DNA of 11,350 nucleotides from Candidatus Zixiibacteriota bacterium (GTDB lineage Bacteria > Zixibacteria > MSB-5A5 > GN15 > FEB-12): positions 1 through 11,350 of the forward strand of contig JAMPYH010000058.1 of assembly GCA_023700785.1 (NCBI GenBank), in the 5' to 3' direction. The notes under the pieces are model-generated. The model did not search any database. It was not told the DNA's origin and saw only the letters and a program-made list of their open reading frames with translations. Every line of letters begins with the position of its first letter. Within the stretch, counting starts at the first letter, position 1. Position numbers and translations under genes: made by a program. Below, one piece after another: positions 1-6,839 of this stretch.

Positions 1-527
1 ACGAGGCCGGGGAAAAGAAGGTCAAACGGCTCCCGCTGAACGCGTACCTGCAGATAGTGGCCGCGTCAAACCTGAAACAGCGCCTTCGGATGACCACGCT
101 TTACTATCATGCGGAAAAGCGGAACTGGGCAGTAGCCGGTACCGGCAACAAGGATGAGCATGAACAGGGGTTTTTTGTCAAGTACGGCGACGGCGGCGCC
201 GACCTGAAGCCGATCGCCCATCTCTTCAAAGTGCAAGTATATCAACTGGCCGAGTATCTTGGCGTGCCGCAGAGTATCATTCAGCGGACCCCGACAACTG
301 ATACCTATAGCTCGGAGGTTACCCAGGAAGAGTTCTTCTTTGGACTCGATTTCTATACGATGGATATGCTCTGGTACGCGATGGAGCATAATGTTCCCGC
401 GACCGAGGCGGCCAAAGTTCTGGGGATCCCGACTGACCACGCGGAACGCGGTTATGCCAATATCGAGCGGAAGATCAGAGCGACTGAATATCTGAAACTC
501 CCGCCGCTGCATATCACCACCGACTGA
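1..527 (+). CDS. NAD(+) synthetase-like ATP pyrophosphatase, C-terminal part (5' end outside window)
   Basis: The reading frame is open from base 3 to the TGA at 525-527 and gives 174 residues. It matches the C-terminal half of ammonia-dependent NAD synthetases, which adenylate nicotinate adenine dinucleotide and amidate it. Visible family blocks are an N-x-x-x-R-x-R-M helix (NLKQRLRM), AGTGNKDE, the near-invariant FFVKYGDGGADLKPIAHL, and PTTDTYSSEVTQEEFFF in place of the usual acidic loop. The ATP-binding SGGxDS loop lies upstream of the window and cannot be checked. A GTG at 57 is not a credible start because conserved sequence precedes it. The ACP gene follows after 34 bases, so the two are probably cotranscribed. 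Because the neighbours are an ACP, an AMP ligase and an AsnB-type amidotransferase rather than NAD genes, it may amidate a pathway intermediate instead of making NAD. The fold is certain; the substrate is open. Confidence 0.87.
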   Translation, partial: EAGEKKVKRLPLNAYLQIVAASNLKQRLRMTTLYYHAEKRNWAVAGTGNKDEHEQGFFVKYGDGGADLKPIAHLFKVQVYQLAEYLGVPQSIIQRTPTTDTYSSEVTQEEFFFGLDFYTMDMLWYAMEHNVPATEAAKVLGIPTDHAERGYANIERKIRATEYLKLPPLHITTD

Positions 528-561
528 ACACCACGACCCTTATGGAGCGAAAAGGAAGATC

Positions 562-822
562 ATGCCTGTAAATTCTGATACGGTTCGCCAGGAGCTGCGA
601 ACCTTCATCACTGATTCGTTTCTTGTCGGTGATGAGACGACCACGTTTACCGACACGGACTCATTCATGCGCCACGGAATAATTGATTCCACCGGTGTAC
701 TCGAATTGATCGCGTTCCTCGAAGAGAAGTATGGATTCGCTCCCGAGGATGACGAAATGCTGCCCGCGAATCTGGATTCTATCGACAACCTCGTAAATTA
801 TATCAAACGCAAGACAAGCTGA
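562..822 (+). CDS. Acyl/peptidyl carrier protein
   Basis: This 86-residue acidic protein has the size and four-helix pattern of an acyl carrier protein. It would carry an acyl or aminoacyl group as a thioester on a phosphopantetheine arm. The attachment site is Ser43 in HGIIDSTG, where most fatty-acid ACPs have DSL; a following hydrophobic helix (VLELIAFLEEKYG) is the usual recognition helix. The variant Thr after the serine, and the Gly after that, suggest a specialised carrier rather than the housekeeping AcpP. The ATG is preceded by a good ribosome binding site (AAGGAAG, 552-558). The AMP-ligase gene starts 27 bases downstream, so that ligase is the likely loading enzyme. Assignment to the carrier family is firm; the cargo is unknown. 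Confidence 0.88.
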   Translation: MPVNSDTVRQELRTFITDSFLVGDETTTFTDTDSFMRHGIIDSTGVLELIAFLEEKYGFAPEDDEMLPANLDSIDNLVNYIKRKTS

Positions 823-827
823 TGTCG

Positions 828-854
828 GGCATGACGCCGTACGGCGGTCATGCC
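828..854 (+). promoter_or_regulatory. Intercistronic hairpin overlapping the ligase start codon
   Basis: Arms 828-838 (GGCATGACGCC) and 843-854 (GGCGGTCATGCC) are reverse complements apart from one bulged base, around a GTAC loop. The right arm contains the first available ATG of the ligase gene (850-852) and any purine-rich sequence before it. In mRNA this would hide that start unless ribosomes finishing the carrier-protein gene (stop at 820-822) open it. There is no T-run, so it is not a standard terminator. It could also be an RNA processing site. The structure is seen in the sequence; its role is inferred. Confidence 0.5.
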
Positions 855-2460
855 TGGCCGATACTTTGCCAAAAGTATGCGAGTAGAAGATCTCCTACGA
901 CGTGTCGCCGCTGAAGCTCCCCATAGCCGGGCGGCGTGGTACGACGGCCAGGAGCTCCTGTACGGCGAACTGGACAAAGCCTCGGACCTTCTCGCGGAGT
1001 ACCTTCAAAAGCATCTGCCTCCGTCCGCCCGTTGCGCGATCCTCTGCGATAATTCGCTTGAGTATTGTGTGTGGTTCTTCGGGATCCTTAAAGCGAGAAT
1101 GGCCGTGGTGCCGCTCGATACATCGCTGTCGGCGGATTCCCTGGCGACCATCTTGACCGATTGCCAGGCTGAGCTACTCTGCGCCCAACTCAAGTTTAGA
1201 CGGAAACTGCCGCTGCTTCTCGATAACGCGATCTCGATCAGCGCTGTCATCACGGACTCTCCGCTATCTTACTCAAGTCGGACAGTCTCGCACATAACCT
1301 TGAACGAGATTGTTGGGCCGATCGGCAGCAGCTCCGCGGATGCAAAACACAATAGTGGTATGTTTCGACCGCTAACCTTGAATGACCTCGGGGCCGACCG
1401 AGCCGATGATTCACTCGCCGCCATATTCTATACGTCGGGCTCCACCGGAGCCGGCAAAGGGGTAATGCTGTCGCACAAAAATCTCGTGAGCAACACGATC
1501 GCGACAGTCGAGTACCTCAAATTGACCTCAGCCGACAGCGTCATGGTGATCCTGCCGTTTTATTACATTTACGGCAACTCGCTATTGCTGACCCATGTCG
1601 CAGCCGGCGGAACGTGCGTGATCGACAATCGCTTTCTTTATCCTGAAGTTGTGCTCGATACGATGGAACAGCAGGAAGTCACCGGTTTTTCAGGAGTACC
1701 GTCGAACTTTCAGATCCTCCTGGGCAATTCCACCTTCACCGCCCGGAAACTTGCGCATCTCCGCTATTTTACGCAGGCCGGCGGCGCCATGGCGACCGAG
1801 ACCATACGGCGCCTGATGAAAGGATTTCCGTCGAAAGAGATCTATATCATGTACGGCCAGACCGAAGCGTCGCCGCGGGTCTCCTGGCTTCCTCCGGAAC
1901 GGCTTGCGGAAAAGATCGGATCGGTCGGCATTCCGGTTCCGGGAGTGCGCGTCATTGTGGCCGATGAATCCGGCAATGAGGTTCCCGGTGGCGAAACCGG
2001 CGAGATCGTGGTGGACGGCGACAATGTCATGATCGGTTACTGGAACCAGCCGGACGAAAATCGCGCGGTGCTTAAAGACGGCATGCTCCATACCGGCGAC
2101 CTGGCCAAACGAGACAGCGACGGCTATATCTATATTGTTGGACGGAAGAAGGAGATCATCAAAGTGGGGGGGAATCGCGTCAGCGTGAAGGAAGTCGAAG
2201 ATTGCCTTTTAGCGCATGACAAAGTGCTGGAAGCTACAGTGATCGGCGTACCTGACCCGCTGTTGGGTGAGACGGTAAAGGCGGTCGTCGTGCTCAGGCC
2301 AAACATGACCGCCGACGCCAAAGAGTTCGTGCTGCACTGCAAGCAGCGACTGGCAGACTTCAAAGTCCCGAAGATCATCAGCTTTGTTGATGCCCTGCCG
2401 AAGTATCAATCCGGCAAGGTGAACAAATTGCAGCTCAAGCAGGAGCACTCAGGACAGTAG
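850..2460 (+). CDS. AMP-forming acyl-CoA/acyl-ACP ligase (ANL superfamily adenylating enzyme)
   Basis: A full-length 536-residue ANL enzyme that would activate a carboxylic acid as an acyl-adenylate and pass it to a thiol, here probably the upstream carrier protein. Core motifs are all present: the phosphate loop YTSGSTGAGKGV (194-205), YGQTEA (335-340), LHTGDLA (413-419), the hinge region GRKKEIIKVGGNRVS (431-445), and the catalytic C-terminal lysine in SGKVNK (Lys523). It resembles the ligases found in exopolysaccharide/exosortase gene clusters and single-domain NRPS-like adenylating proteins. A poorly conserved stretch (about 140-180) precedes the phosphate loop. The start is uncertain: ATG 850 is the first in-frame ATG after a stop at 832, but it sits in a hairpin and has no clear ribosome binding site. 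ATG 877 (MRVEDLL...) matches family N-termini better. The next gene begins one base after the stop. The substrate cannot be read from the sequence. Confidence 0.87.
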   Translation: MPGRYFAKSMRVEDLLRRVAAEAPHSRAAWYDGQELLYGELDKASDLLAEYLQKHLPPSARCAILCDNSLEYCVWFFGILKARMAVVPLDTSLSADSLATILTDCQAELLCAQLKFRRKLPLLLDNAISISAVITDSPLSYSSRTVSHITLNEIVGPIGSSSADAKHNSGMFRPLTLNDLGADRADDSLAAIFYTSGSTGAGKGVMLSHKNLVSNTIATVEYLKLTSADSVMVILPFYYIYGNSLLLTHVAAGGTCVIDNRFLYPEVVLDTMEQQEVTGFSGVPSNFQILLGNSTFTARKLAHLRYFTQAGGAMATETIRRLMKGFPSKEIYIMYGQTEASPRVSWLPPERLAEKIGSVGIPVPGVRVIVADESGNEVPGGETGEIVVDGDNVMIGYWNQPDENRAVLKDGMLHTGDLAKRDSDGYIYIVGRKKEIIKVGGNRVSVKEVEDCLLAHDKVLEATVIGVPDPLLGETVKAVVVLRPNMTADAKEFVLHCKQRLADFKVPKIISFVDALPKYQSGKVNKLQLKQEHSGQ

Positions 2461-2461
2461 T

Positions 2462-4465
2462 ATGTGCGGCATTGCCGGATATTTCCAGATCGAAGGTTAC
2501 ACCCAGCCGGACCGTGAACTGGTGGGGCGGATGATCGCTTCGATCAGGCATCGCGGCCCCGACGAGTTCGGCGTTTATGTCGATCAAAAGGCGGTGCTCG
2601 GACATGCCCGGCTTTCAATCATCGATCTCTCCTGCGGCCAACAACCGCTCTCCAATGAAGACGGCACTGTCTGGATAGTCTTCAATGGCGAGATTTTCAA
2701 CTACATCGAGTTGCGTCCCGAGCTGGAGAAACGGGGACATCGTTTCCGCACCAACTCCGATACTGAAGTGATCGTTCACGCGTACGAGGAGTGGGGGAAG
2801 AGCTGTGTCGATCGCTTTAACGGTCAGTTCGCGTTCTGCATCTATGACCGTAAAGCTGGCTCGATCTTCTTGAGTCGGGACCGGCTCGGCAAGCGGCCGA
2901 TCTTCTATACTCTGCAGAATGGGCGCTTCTACTTCGCGTCCGAGATCAAAGCGATCTTCTGCGATCCGACCATACCCCGCCGGATCGACCTGCGTGGGCT
3001 CGACGAGATCTTCACTTGGTGGACCACCGCGCCGCCGCGCACCGCGTTTGAGAATATCAACGAACTTGAAGCCGGCAGCTGGCTTGAGCTAAAGCAGGGG
3101 AAACTCAATTCCGGTCGGTACTGGCAGATGCGCTTTCCGGAGCGGTTCGATCACCAGCGGTCGGTCGATTCGTGGGCGGAAGAACTTCACGCTTTGCTTG
3201 TTGACTCGGTTCGCCTCCGTTTGCGCGCGGATGTACCGGTCGGCGCCTATCTATCCGGCGGCCTCGATTCCTCCGCCATTACAGCGCTGATACGCAATTT
3301 TACGAAAAATCGGCTCGAGACATTCTCCATCGCCTTTCACGACAAGGCGTACGACGAATCCGATTACCAGTTGGAGATGGCAAGTTTCCTTGGAACCAGC
3401 CATCACCAGATCCACTGCGGCTATAAAGAGATCGCGCAGAGCTTTCCGGACGTGATCTGGCACACCGAACGCCCCATCCTTCGAACCGCTCCAACTCCGC
3501 TCTTCCTGCTGTCACAATTGGTTCGCGATACCAACTTCAAGGTCGTCCTGACCGGCGAGGGTTCAGACGAGATCCTTGGCGGGTACGATCTCTTCAAAGA
3601 AGTATTGATCCGAACGTTTTGGGCCCGAAATCCGGATTCTGCCTGGCGTCCGACGCTGTTGCAACGACTTTATCCCACTCTGCCACTCTCACCGTCGAAA
3701 GCGAAGTTCTATCTCGAGACGTTCTACAAAGAAGGACTGGCTAATACATCCGCGTATTACTACTCACATGTACAGCGGATCATGACGACCTCCAAGATCA
3801 AGAATTTCTTTACCGCCGATGTAAAGGGCGTGATAGGAGCTTACGATCCGCTTGAGGCCTTCGGTACCGATCTGCCGGAGAACTTTGCGAGACTGCATCA
3901 TCTTGCCAAGGCTCAGTTTCTTGAGGCCCGTTCCCTGCTCTCGGGCTACCTTCTTTCTTCGCAGGGGGACAGGGTCACCGCCGCGCATGGGGTCGAAGGC
4001 CGTTACCCATTCCTCGACCATCGGGTCGTCGAGTTCGCGGCGACCATCCCTCCGAGCCACAAGATCCTGGGGCTGAAAGAGAAGTTTGTGCTGAAGAAAG
4101 CGATGTCGCGCGAGCTGCCAAGATCGATCCTCAGCCGGGTAAAACAGCCCTACATGGCTCCGGATTCCAACAGCTTTGTCCAGCCGGATTCGCCCGAATA
4201 CGTGGAAGAGCTTCTCTCCGAGGACTCCATCCGCCGGGGCGGGCTGTTTTCTCCCGTGATGGTCGCCAAGTTGCGCGAGAAGTGCACCAAGCTCTCTCAC
4301 GCCCACATGTCGTTCAAGGACAACATGTCGTTCATCGGCATCCTTTCCACCCAGCTCCTGGCACAGAAGTTCTTGGGCGGTTTTGAGATGCCTGCCCCGT
4401 TGGGACAAAATGCCTGCCGAACCTGGGTCGATCAGACCGCGGACCCGGCTCGCCGACCATCATGA
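2462..4465 (+). CDS. asnB: Asparagine synthase-family glutamine amidotransferase (class II, glutamine-hydrolysing)
   Basis: A 667-residue two-domain enzyme. The N-terminal Ntn-hydrolase domain starts MCGIAGY, so Cys2 becomes the catalytic N-terminal nucleophile, which fixes the start. Arg50, Asn75-Gly-Glu77 and Asp100 (SDTEV) are the glutamine-binding residues. The C-terminal ATP-pyrophosphatase domain has SGGLDSS (265-271) and TGEGSDE (364-370). It would release ammonia from glutamine and channel it to an adenylated carboxylate. The segment before the second motif reads ERPILRTAPTPLF, unlike the D-x-S-x-x-P pattern that I recall for free-asparagine synthases, so it is probably a specialised amidotransferase. 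AGGA at 2451-2454, inside the ligase gene, is its ribosome binding site; the gap to the ligase stop is one base, implying translational coupling. The symbol denotes the family, not a proven product. Confidence 0.88.
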   Translation: MCGIAGYFQIEGYTQPDRELVGRMIASIRHRGPDEFGVYVDQKAVLGHARLSIIDLSCGQQPLSNEDGTVWIVFNGEIFNYIELRPELEKRGHRFRTNSDTEVIVHAYEEWGKSCVDRFNGQFAFCIYDRKAGSIFLSRDRLGKRPIFYTLQNGRFYFASEIKAIFCDPTIPRRIDLRGLDEIFTWWTTAPPRTAFENINELEAGSWLELKQGKLNSGRYWQMRFPERFDHQRSVDSWAEELHALLVDSVRLRLRADVPVGAYLSGGLDSSAITALIRNFTKNRLETFSIAFHDKAYDESDYQLEMASFLGTSHHQIHCGYKEIAQSFPDVIWHTERPILRTAPTPLFLLSQLVRDTNFKVVLTGEGSDEILGGYDLFKEVLIRTFWARNPDSAWRPTLLQRLYPTLPLSPSKAKFYLETFYKEGLANTSAYYYSHVQRIMTTSKIKNFFTADVKGVIGAYDPLEAFGTDLPENFARLHHLAKAQFLEARSLLSGYLLSSQGDRVTAAHGVEGRYPFLDHRVVEFAATIPPSHKILGLKEKFVLKKAMSRELPRSILSRVKQPYMAPDSNSFVQPDSPEYVEELLSEDSIRRGGLFSPVMVAKLREKCTKLSHAHMSFKDNMSFIGILSTQLLAQKFLGGFEMPAPLGQNACRTWVDQTADPARRPS

Positions 4466-4509
4466 CAAACTTCAATACTTGCGACTTTTCCCGGTACCTC
4501 CGATACTGG

Positions 4510-4540
4510 TTGGAACCGGCACGGAAGTCGGTGTTAGAAT
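4510..4540 (+). promoter_or_regulatory. Candidate sigma-70-type promoter for the copolymerase gene
   Basis: TTGGAA (4510-4515) and TAGAAT (4535-4540) resemble -35 and -10 boxes, but the 19-base spacer is long. It lies in the 131-base gap after the amidotransferase gene, where a new transcript for the polysaccharide gene could begin. The -10 box is extended by AGA into a 9-mer, TAGAATAGA, that recurs at 6307-6315 ahead of the nitrite reductase operon. Confidence 0.3.
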
Positions 4541-4545
4541 AGAGA

Positions 4546-4572
4546 GATCGACCGGTTTGACCCGGTTCGATC
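4546..4572. repeat. Imperfect inverted repeat in the leader of the copolymerase gene
   Basis: GATCGACCGG (4546-4555) and CCGGTTCGATC (4562-4572) are reverse complements except for one extra base. They lie between the candidate -10 box and the gene start. It could be an operator for a dimeric regulator or a hairpin in the 5' leader. The position right after the promoter is suggestive, but no function is shown. Confidence 0.4.
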
Positions 4573-4596
4573 ACAGGGAGATCGAGCGCTAGCATT

Positions 4597-6123
4597 ATGG
4601 CACAGAAACAACCTGTCAGCGGATTCAGCGACCTTCGGGATATCTGGCGTATTATCGTTCGCCGGCGGTGGCTCATCATACTGCCGTTCGTGGTAGTGAC
4701 CTTGGTGACCTACGCAGGCTCCTTCCTTTTAACGCCAGAGTTCGAATCGTCAACTATTGTCGCCATCAATCCTCAGATGCGGCTGTCCGGTGATCTCCAG
4801 CGCTTGCTGGGCACCTCTGATGTCAGTCGTCGATCTTCGGAGGATATCCGCAATGAACTCCGCAGCTATTACAATGAACTGACTTCAATGAAATATGTCT
4901 CTCTGCTTGCCGAACGGTTGAGATTGAACGAAGATCCGACCATCATCGGACAGGCAACAAAGATCCGGGGCGAACATCCTGAAGTATCACAGGAGCAGAT
5001 CGTCAATGACCTTCTTCAAACGCAGATCCAATCCAATGTCACCGTTGAGATGGCGGCGCAAGATCACATAGTCATCAAAGTGCTCTCCACCGATCCGCGC
5101 AAAGCTCAGCAGATATCCACAAATCTCGGCGAGATCTTTGTACAGGAAAAGCTGAAGCAGGATATCAGCAACCTTCGTTCGTCTCAGGACTTTTCCGATG
5201 ATCAGTTGCAGAAATATGAGACCATGCTGCAGAGCAAGATCAACGAGAAGACCGCGTTTGAAAAACGGCTCTTGGGCGTACAGACCGATGCGTCGATCCT
5301 GTCGGAAACCAATCGGCTGGACATTCAATCCGAGATCGACCAGGCCAATAACGATATCAGCGATCAGCAAAAGAAAGAACGGGACATGCTCGCGGCGATC
5401 AGCCGCTCCACCAACGGGAAACTTTCCACGGCGAATCTTACCCTCAGGGAATCACCGGAAGTGACTGACGCGACTACCGAGCTAAGGGATCAGCTCCAGA
5501 ATATCAGCGATTACATGACGCGGTACCCCTGGTCGGATCCACAGGTCCTCAACCTGAAGCTCAAGATCAACTCGTTGATCAACACCATCGAAGCGGAACA
5601 TCGCCGGTTGGTCAATGCCCAGTTCACGGACTACGATGCCGCCACCCGTGAGAACCTCACCACGCTGTTTAACGCCCGGACGAATCTTGACGTGCTCTAC
5701 TCGAAATCGCTGTTTCTCAAAACGGCGTTGGGAGAATTGACCGATCGCTCCAAACTCGGTCCGGATTATCAGGCGACGCTTAATCGACTGAATCAGGAGA
5801 TCGTCTCTCTGACCGACCTCCGCAACCGGTTCAAGAGCCAGCAGGAAAGTTCTTCCATTTCGCAAGCGTTACTGCAGGATATGTCAACCTCCAAGTATCG
5901 AGTCGTCGAGCCAGGGAAACTTCCGTTGGCTCCGGTAAAGCCGGATAGAATAAAGATCCTGGCGATGGGCTTGGCGCTCGGCCTGATGATCGGCGGCGCG
6001 ACGGCCATCATCATGGAACTGCTGGATACATCCTTTAAGAAGGTCGAAGATATTGAAGAGCATCTTGGCCTGCCAGTGTTGGGTATAGCTCCCAAAGTAG
6101 AGTTTATCTCCAAGGTTAAGTAG
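4597..6123 (+). CDS. Polysaccharide copolymerase / chain-length determinant protein (Wzz-GNVR family), no kinase domain
   Basis: This 508-residue inner-membrane protein has the Wzz architecture. A short cytoplasmic N-terminus (DLRDIWRIIVRRR) is followed by a first membrane segment (about 24-45) and a first periplasmic strand region (PEFESSTIVAI). A long helical, coiled-coil-prone, Gln/Asp/Asn-rich periplasmic part (about 100-430) follows, then the proline-rich motif PLAPVKPDR (443-451) and a second membrane segment (about 453-473). Such proteins set chain length or assist export of exopolysaccharide, capsule or O-antigen. The C-terminus (DIEEHLGLPVLGIAPKVEF) is the sequence that normally leads into a BY-kinase domain in fused proteins, but it ends here with no Walker A motif. 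A separate kinase, if there is one, is not in this window. AGGGAG (4575-4580) is 16 bases from the ATG, too far to be a good ribosome binding site. No Wzx, Wzy or glycosyltransferase is visible. Confidence 0.85.
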   Translation: MAQKQPVSGFSDLRDIWRIIVRRRWLIILPFVVVTLVTYAGSFLLTPEFESSTIVAINPQMRLSGDLQRLLGTSDVSRRSSEDIRNELRSYYNELTSMKYVSLLAERLRLNEDPTIIGQATKIRGEHPEVSQEQIVNDLLQTQIQSNVTVEMAAQDHIVIKVLSTDPRKAQQISTNLGEIFVQEKLKQDISNLRSSQDFSDDQLQKYETMLQSKINEKTAFEKRLLGVQTDASILSETNRLDIQSEIDQANNDISDQQKKERDMLAAISRSTNGKLSTANLTLRESPEVTDATTELRDQLQNISDYMTRYPWSDPQVLNLKLKINSLINTIEAEHRRLVNAQFTDYDAATRENLTTLFNARTNLDVLYSKSLFLKTALGELTDRSKLGPDYQATLNRLNQEIVSLTDLRNRFKSQQESSSISQALLQDMSTSKYRVVEPGKLPLAPVKPDRIKILAMGLALGLMIGGATAIIMELLDTSFKKVEDIEEHLGLPVLGIAPKVEFISKVK

Positions 6124-6135
6124 CCTGCGTGGAGC

Positions 6136-6159
6136 GGCGCCGCGTCCCCGGGCGGCGCC
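6136..6159. terminator. GC-rich hairpin after the copolymerase gene
   Basis: A perfect 8-base-pair stem, GGCGCCGC (6136-6143) with GCGGCGCC (6152-6159), has an 8-base loop and starts 12 bases after the stop codon. No T-run follows, so it is a weak candidate for intrinsic termination but could stabilise the mRNA 3' end or pause polymerase. Confidence 0.4.
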
Positions 6160-6170
6160 CGATCTACCCA

Positions 6171-6192
6171 ACCGTCGGTTCGCGCGGACGGT
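6171..6192. repeat. Second short hairpin in the copolymerase-nrfH gap
   Basis: ACCGTC (6171-6176) pairs with GACGGT (6187-6192) around a 10-base loop, 11 bases after the larger hairpin. It may be the second half of a tandem termination region. The rest of the 216-base gap (to 6339) contains no credible gene. Confidence 0.25.
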
Positions 6193-6306
6193 ATTCCTGC
6201 CGGTTAATTCTGATTCTCCGGATGACGCCCAGAATACGCAATGAGGTGAAACCTTGAATTTCTGCTATTCGCTTGCTGAGCGCCCCGCATACCCCTATCT
6301 TCTGGC

Positions 6307-6312
6307 TAGAAT
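6307..6312 (+). promoter_or_regulatory. Candidate -10 box of the nrf operon
   Basis: TAGAAT lies 27 bases before the GTG start and belongs to the 9-mer TAGAATAGA shared with the candidate promoter at 4535-4543. No convincing -35 box sits 16-19 bases upstream, so an activator-dependent promoter would have to be assumed. A lone TTGAT (6321-6325) follows, not a full FNR site. Confidence 0.25.
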
Positions 6313-6339
6313 AGAATTGGTTGATCTCAGTAAGCGTCT

Positions 6340-6825
6340 GTGTTCAAGAAGACCACGAATTCCTCATCCCGTCTCCAGACCTGGGTGGCGTTGATCGCCG
6401 CGCTGGTCGGCGTCCTGATCGGACTTGGCTTTTTTACGTTCTATTATGCCAAGGGAGGCTCGTATCTCTCCGATGATCCGACCGTCTGCACCAACTGCCA
6501 TATCATGCGGGAGCACTTTGACTCCTGGCAGAAAGGAAGCCACCACGGCGTCGCCATTTGCAACGACTGTCACCTCCCCCAGAGTTTTCCCGGCAAATAT
6601 CTGATCAAGGCCGAGAATGGCTGGAGCCATTCCCAGAAGTTCACCATGCAAAACTTTGACGAACCGATCCGCGTCCGCCCGCACAATCGCGAGGTTGTCC
6701 AGCGGAACTGCCTGCGCTGTCATGCCCAGCTGGTCTCGGAGTCGGTTGGTTCGTTCATCCATGCCGATGACCACCAGAACTGCGTGCGGTGCCACCGCGA
6801 GGTTGGCCACGGCGCCGCGCATTGA
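6340..6825 (+). CDS. nrfH: NrfH-type tetraheme cytochrome c, quinol-oxidising anchor of nitrite reductase
   Basis: This 161-residue NapC/NirT-family protein takes electrons from membrane quinol and passes them to NrfA in the periplasm. One N-terminal membrane segment (about 13-36) acts as an uncleaved anchor. Four c-type heme motifs follow: CTNCH (50-54), CNDCH (74-78), CLRCH (124-128) and CVRCH (148-152). Met56 directly after the first motif (CxxCHxM) is the arrangement typical of NrfH, where Met ligates heme 1. The length is typical. The start is GTG: an in-frame TAA at 6331-6333 rules out anything earlier. There is no strong ribosome binding site. nrfA begins 14 bases after the stop, forming the standard nrfHA pair. 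Confidence 0.93.
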   Translation: MFKKTTNSSSRLQTWVALIAALVGVLIGLGFFTFYYAKGGSYLSDDPTVCTNCHIMREHFDSWQKGSHHGVAICNDCHLPQSFPGKYLIKAENGWSHSQKFTMQNFDEPIRVRPHNREVVQRNCLRCHAQLVSESVGSFIHADDHQNCVRCHREVGHGAAH

Positions 6826-6839
6826 AAGGAATAGATCTC

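Noticed and set aside
3764..4408. 214-codon minus-strand open reading frame inside the amidotransferase gene
   Set aside because: It lies wholly opposite conserved coding sequence, has no ribosome binding site that I can see, and its translation looks like low-complexity antisense.
4597..6123. Fused tyrosine autokinase (Wzc type)
   Set aside because: The protein stops after the second membrane segment and adaptor tail; there are no Walker A/B motifs and no tyrosine cluster.
6290..6296. NarL-type heptamer TACCCCT upstream of nrfH
   Set aside because: A single degenerate 7-base match is expected by chance and there is no second heptamer in inverted arrangement.
6321..6334. FNR-like site before nrfH
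   Set aside because: Only the left half TTGAT is present; the right half GTAAG does not match ATCAA, and it lies downstream of the candidate -10 box.
6789..6839. Earlier GTG start for nrfA
   Set aside because: It would overlap nrfH and add an Arg-rich stretch before the membrane anchor; ATG 6840 has a well-placed AAAGGA.
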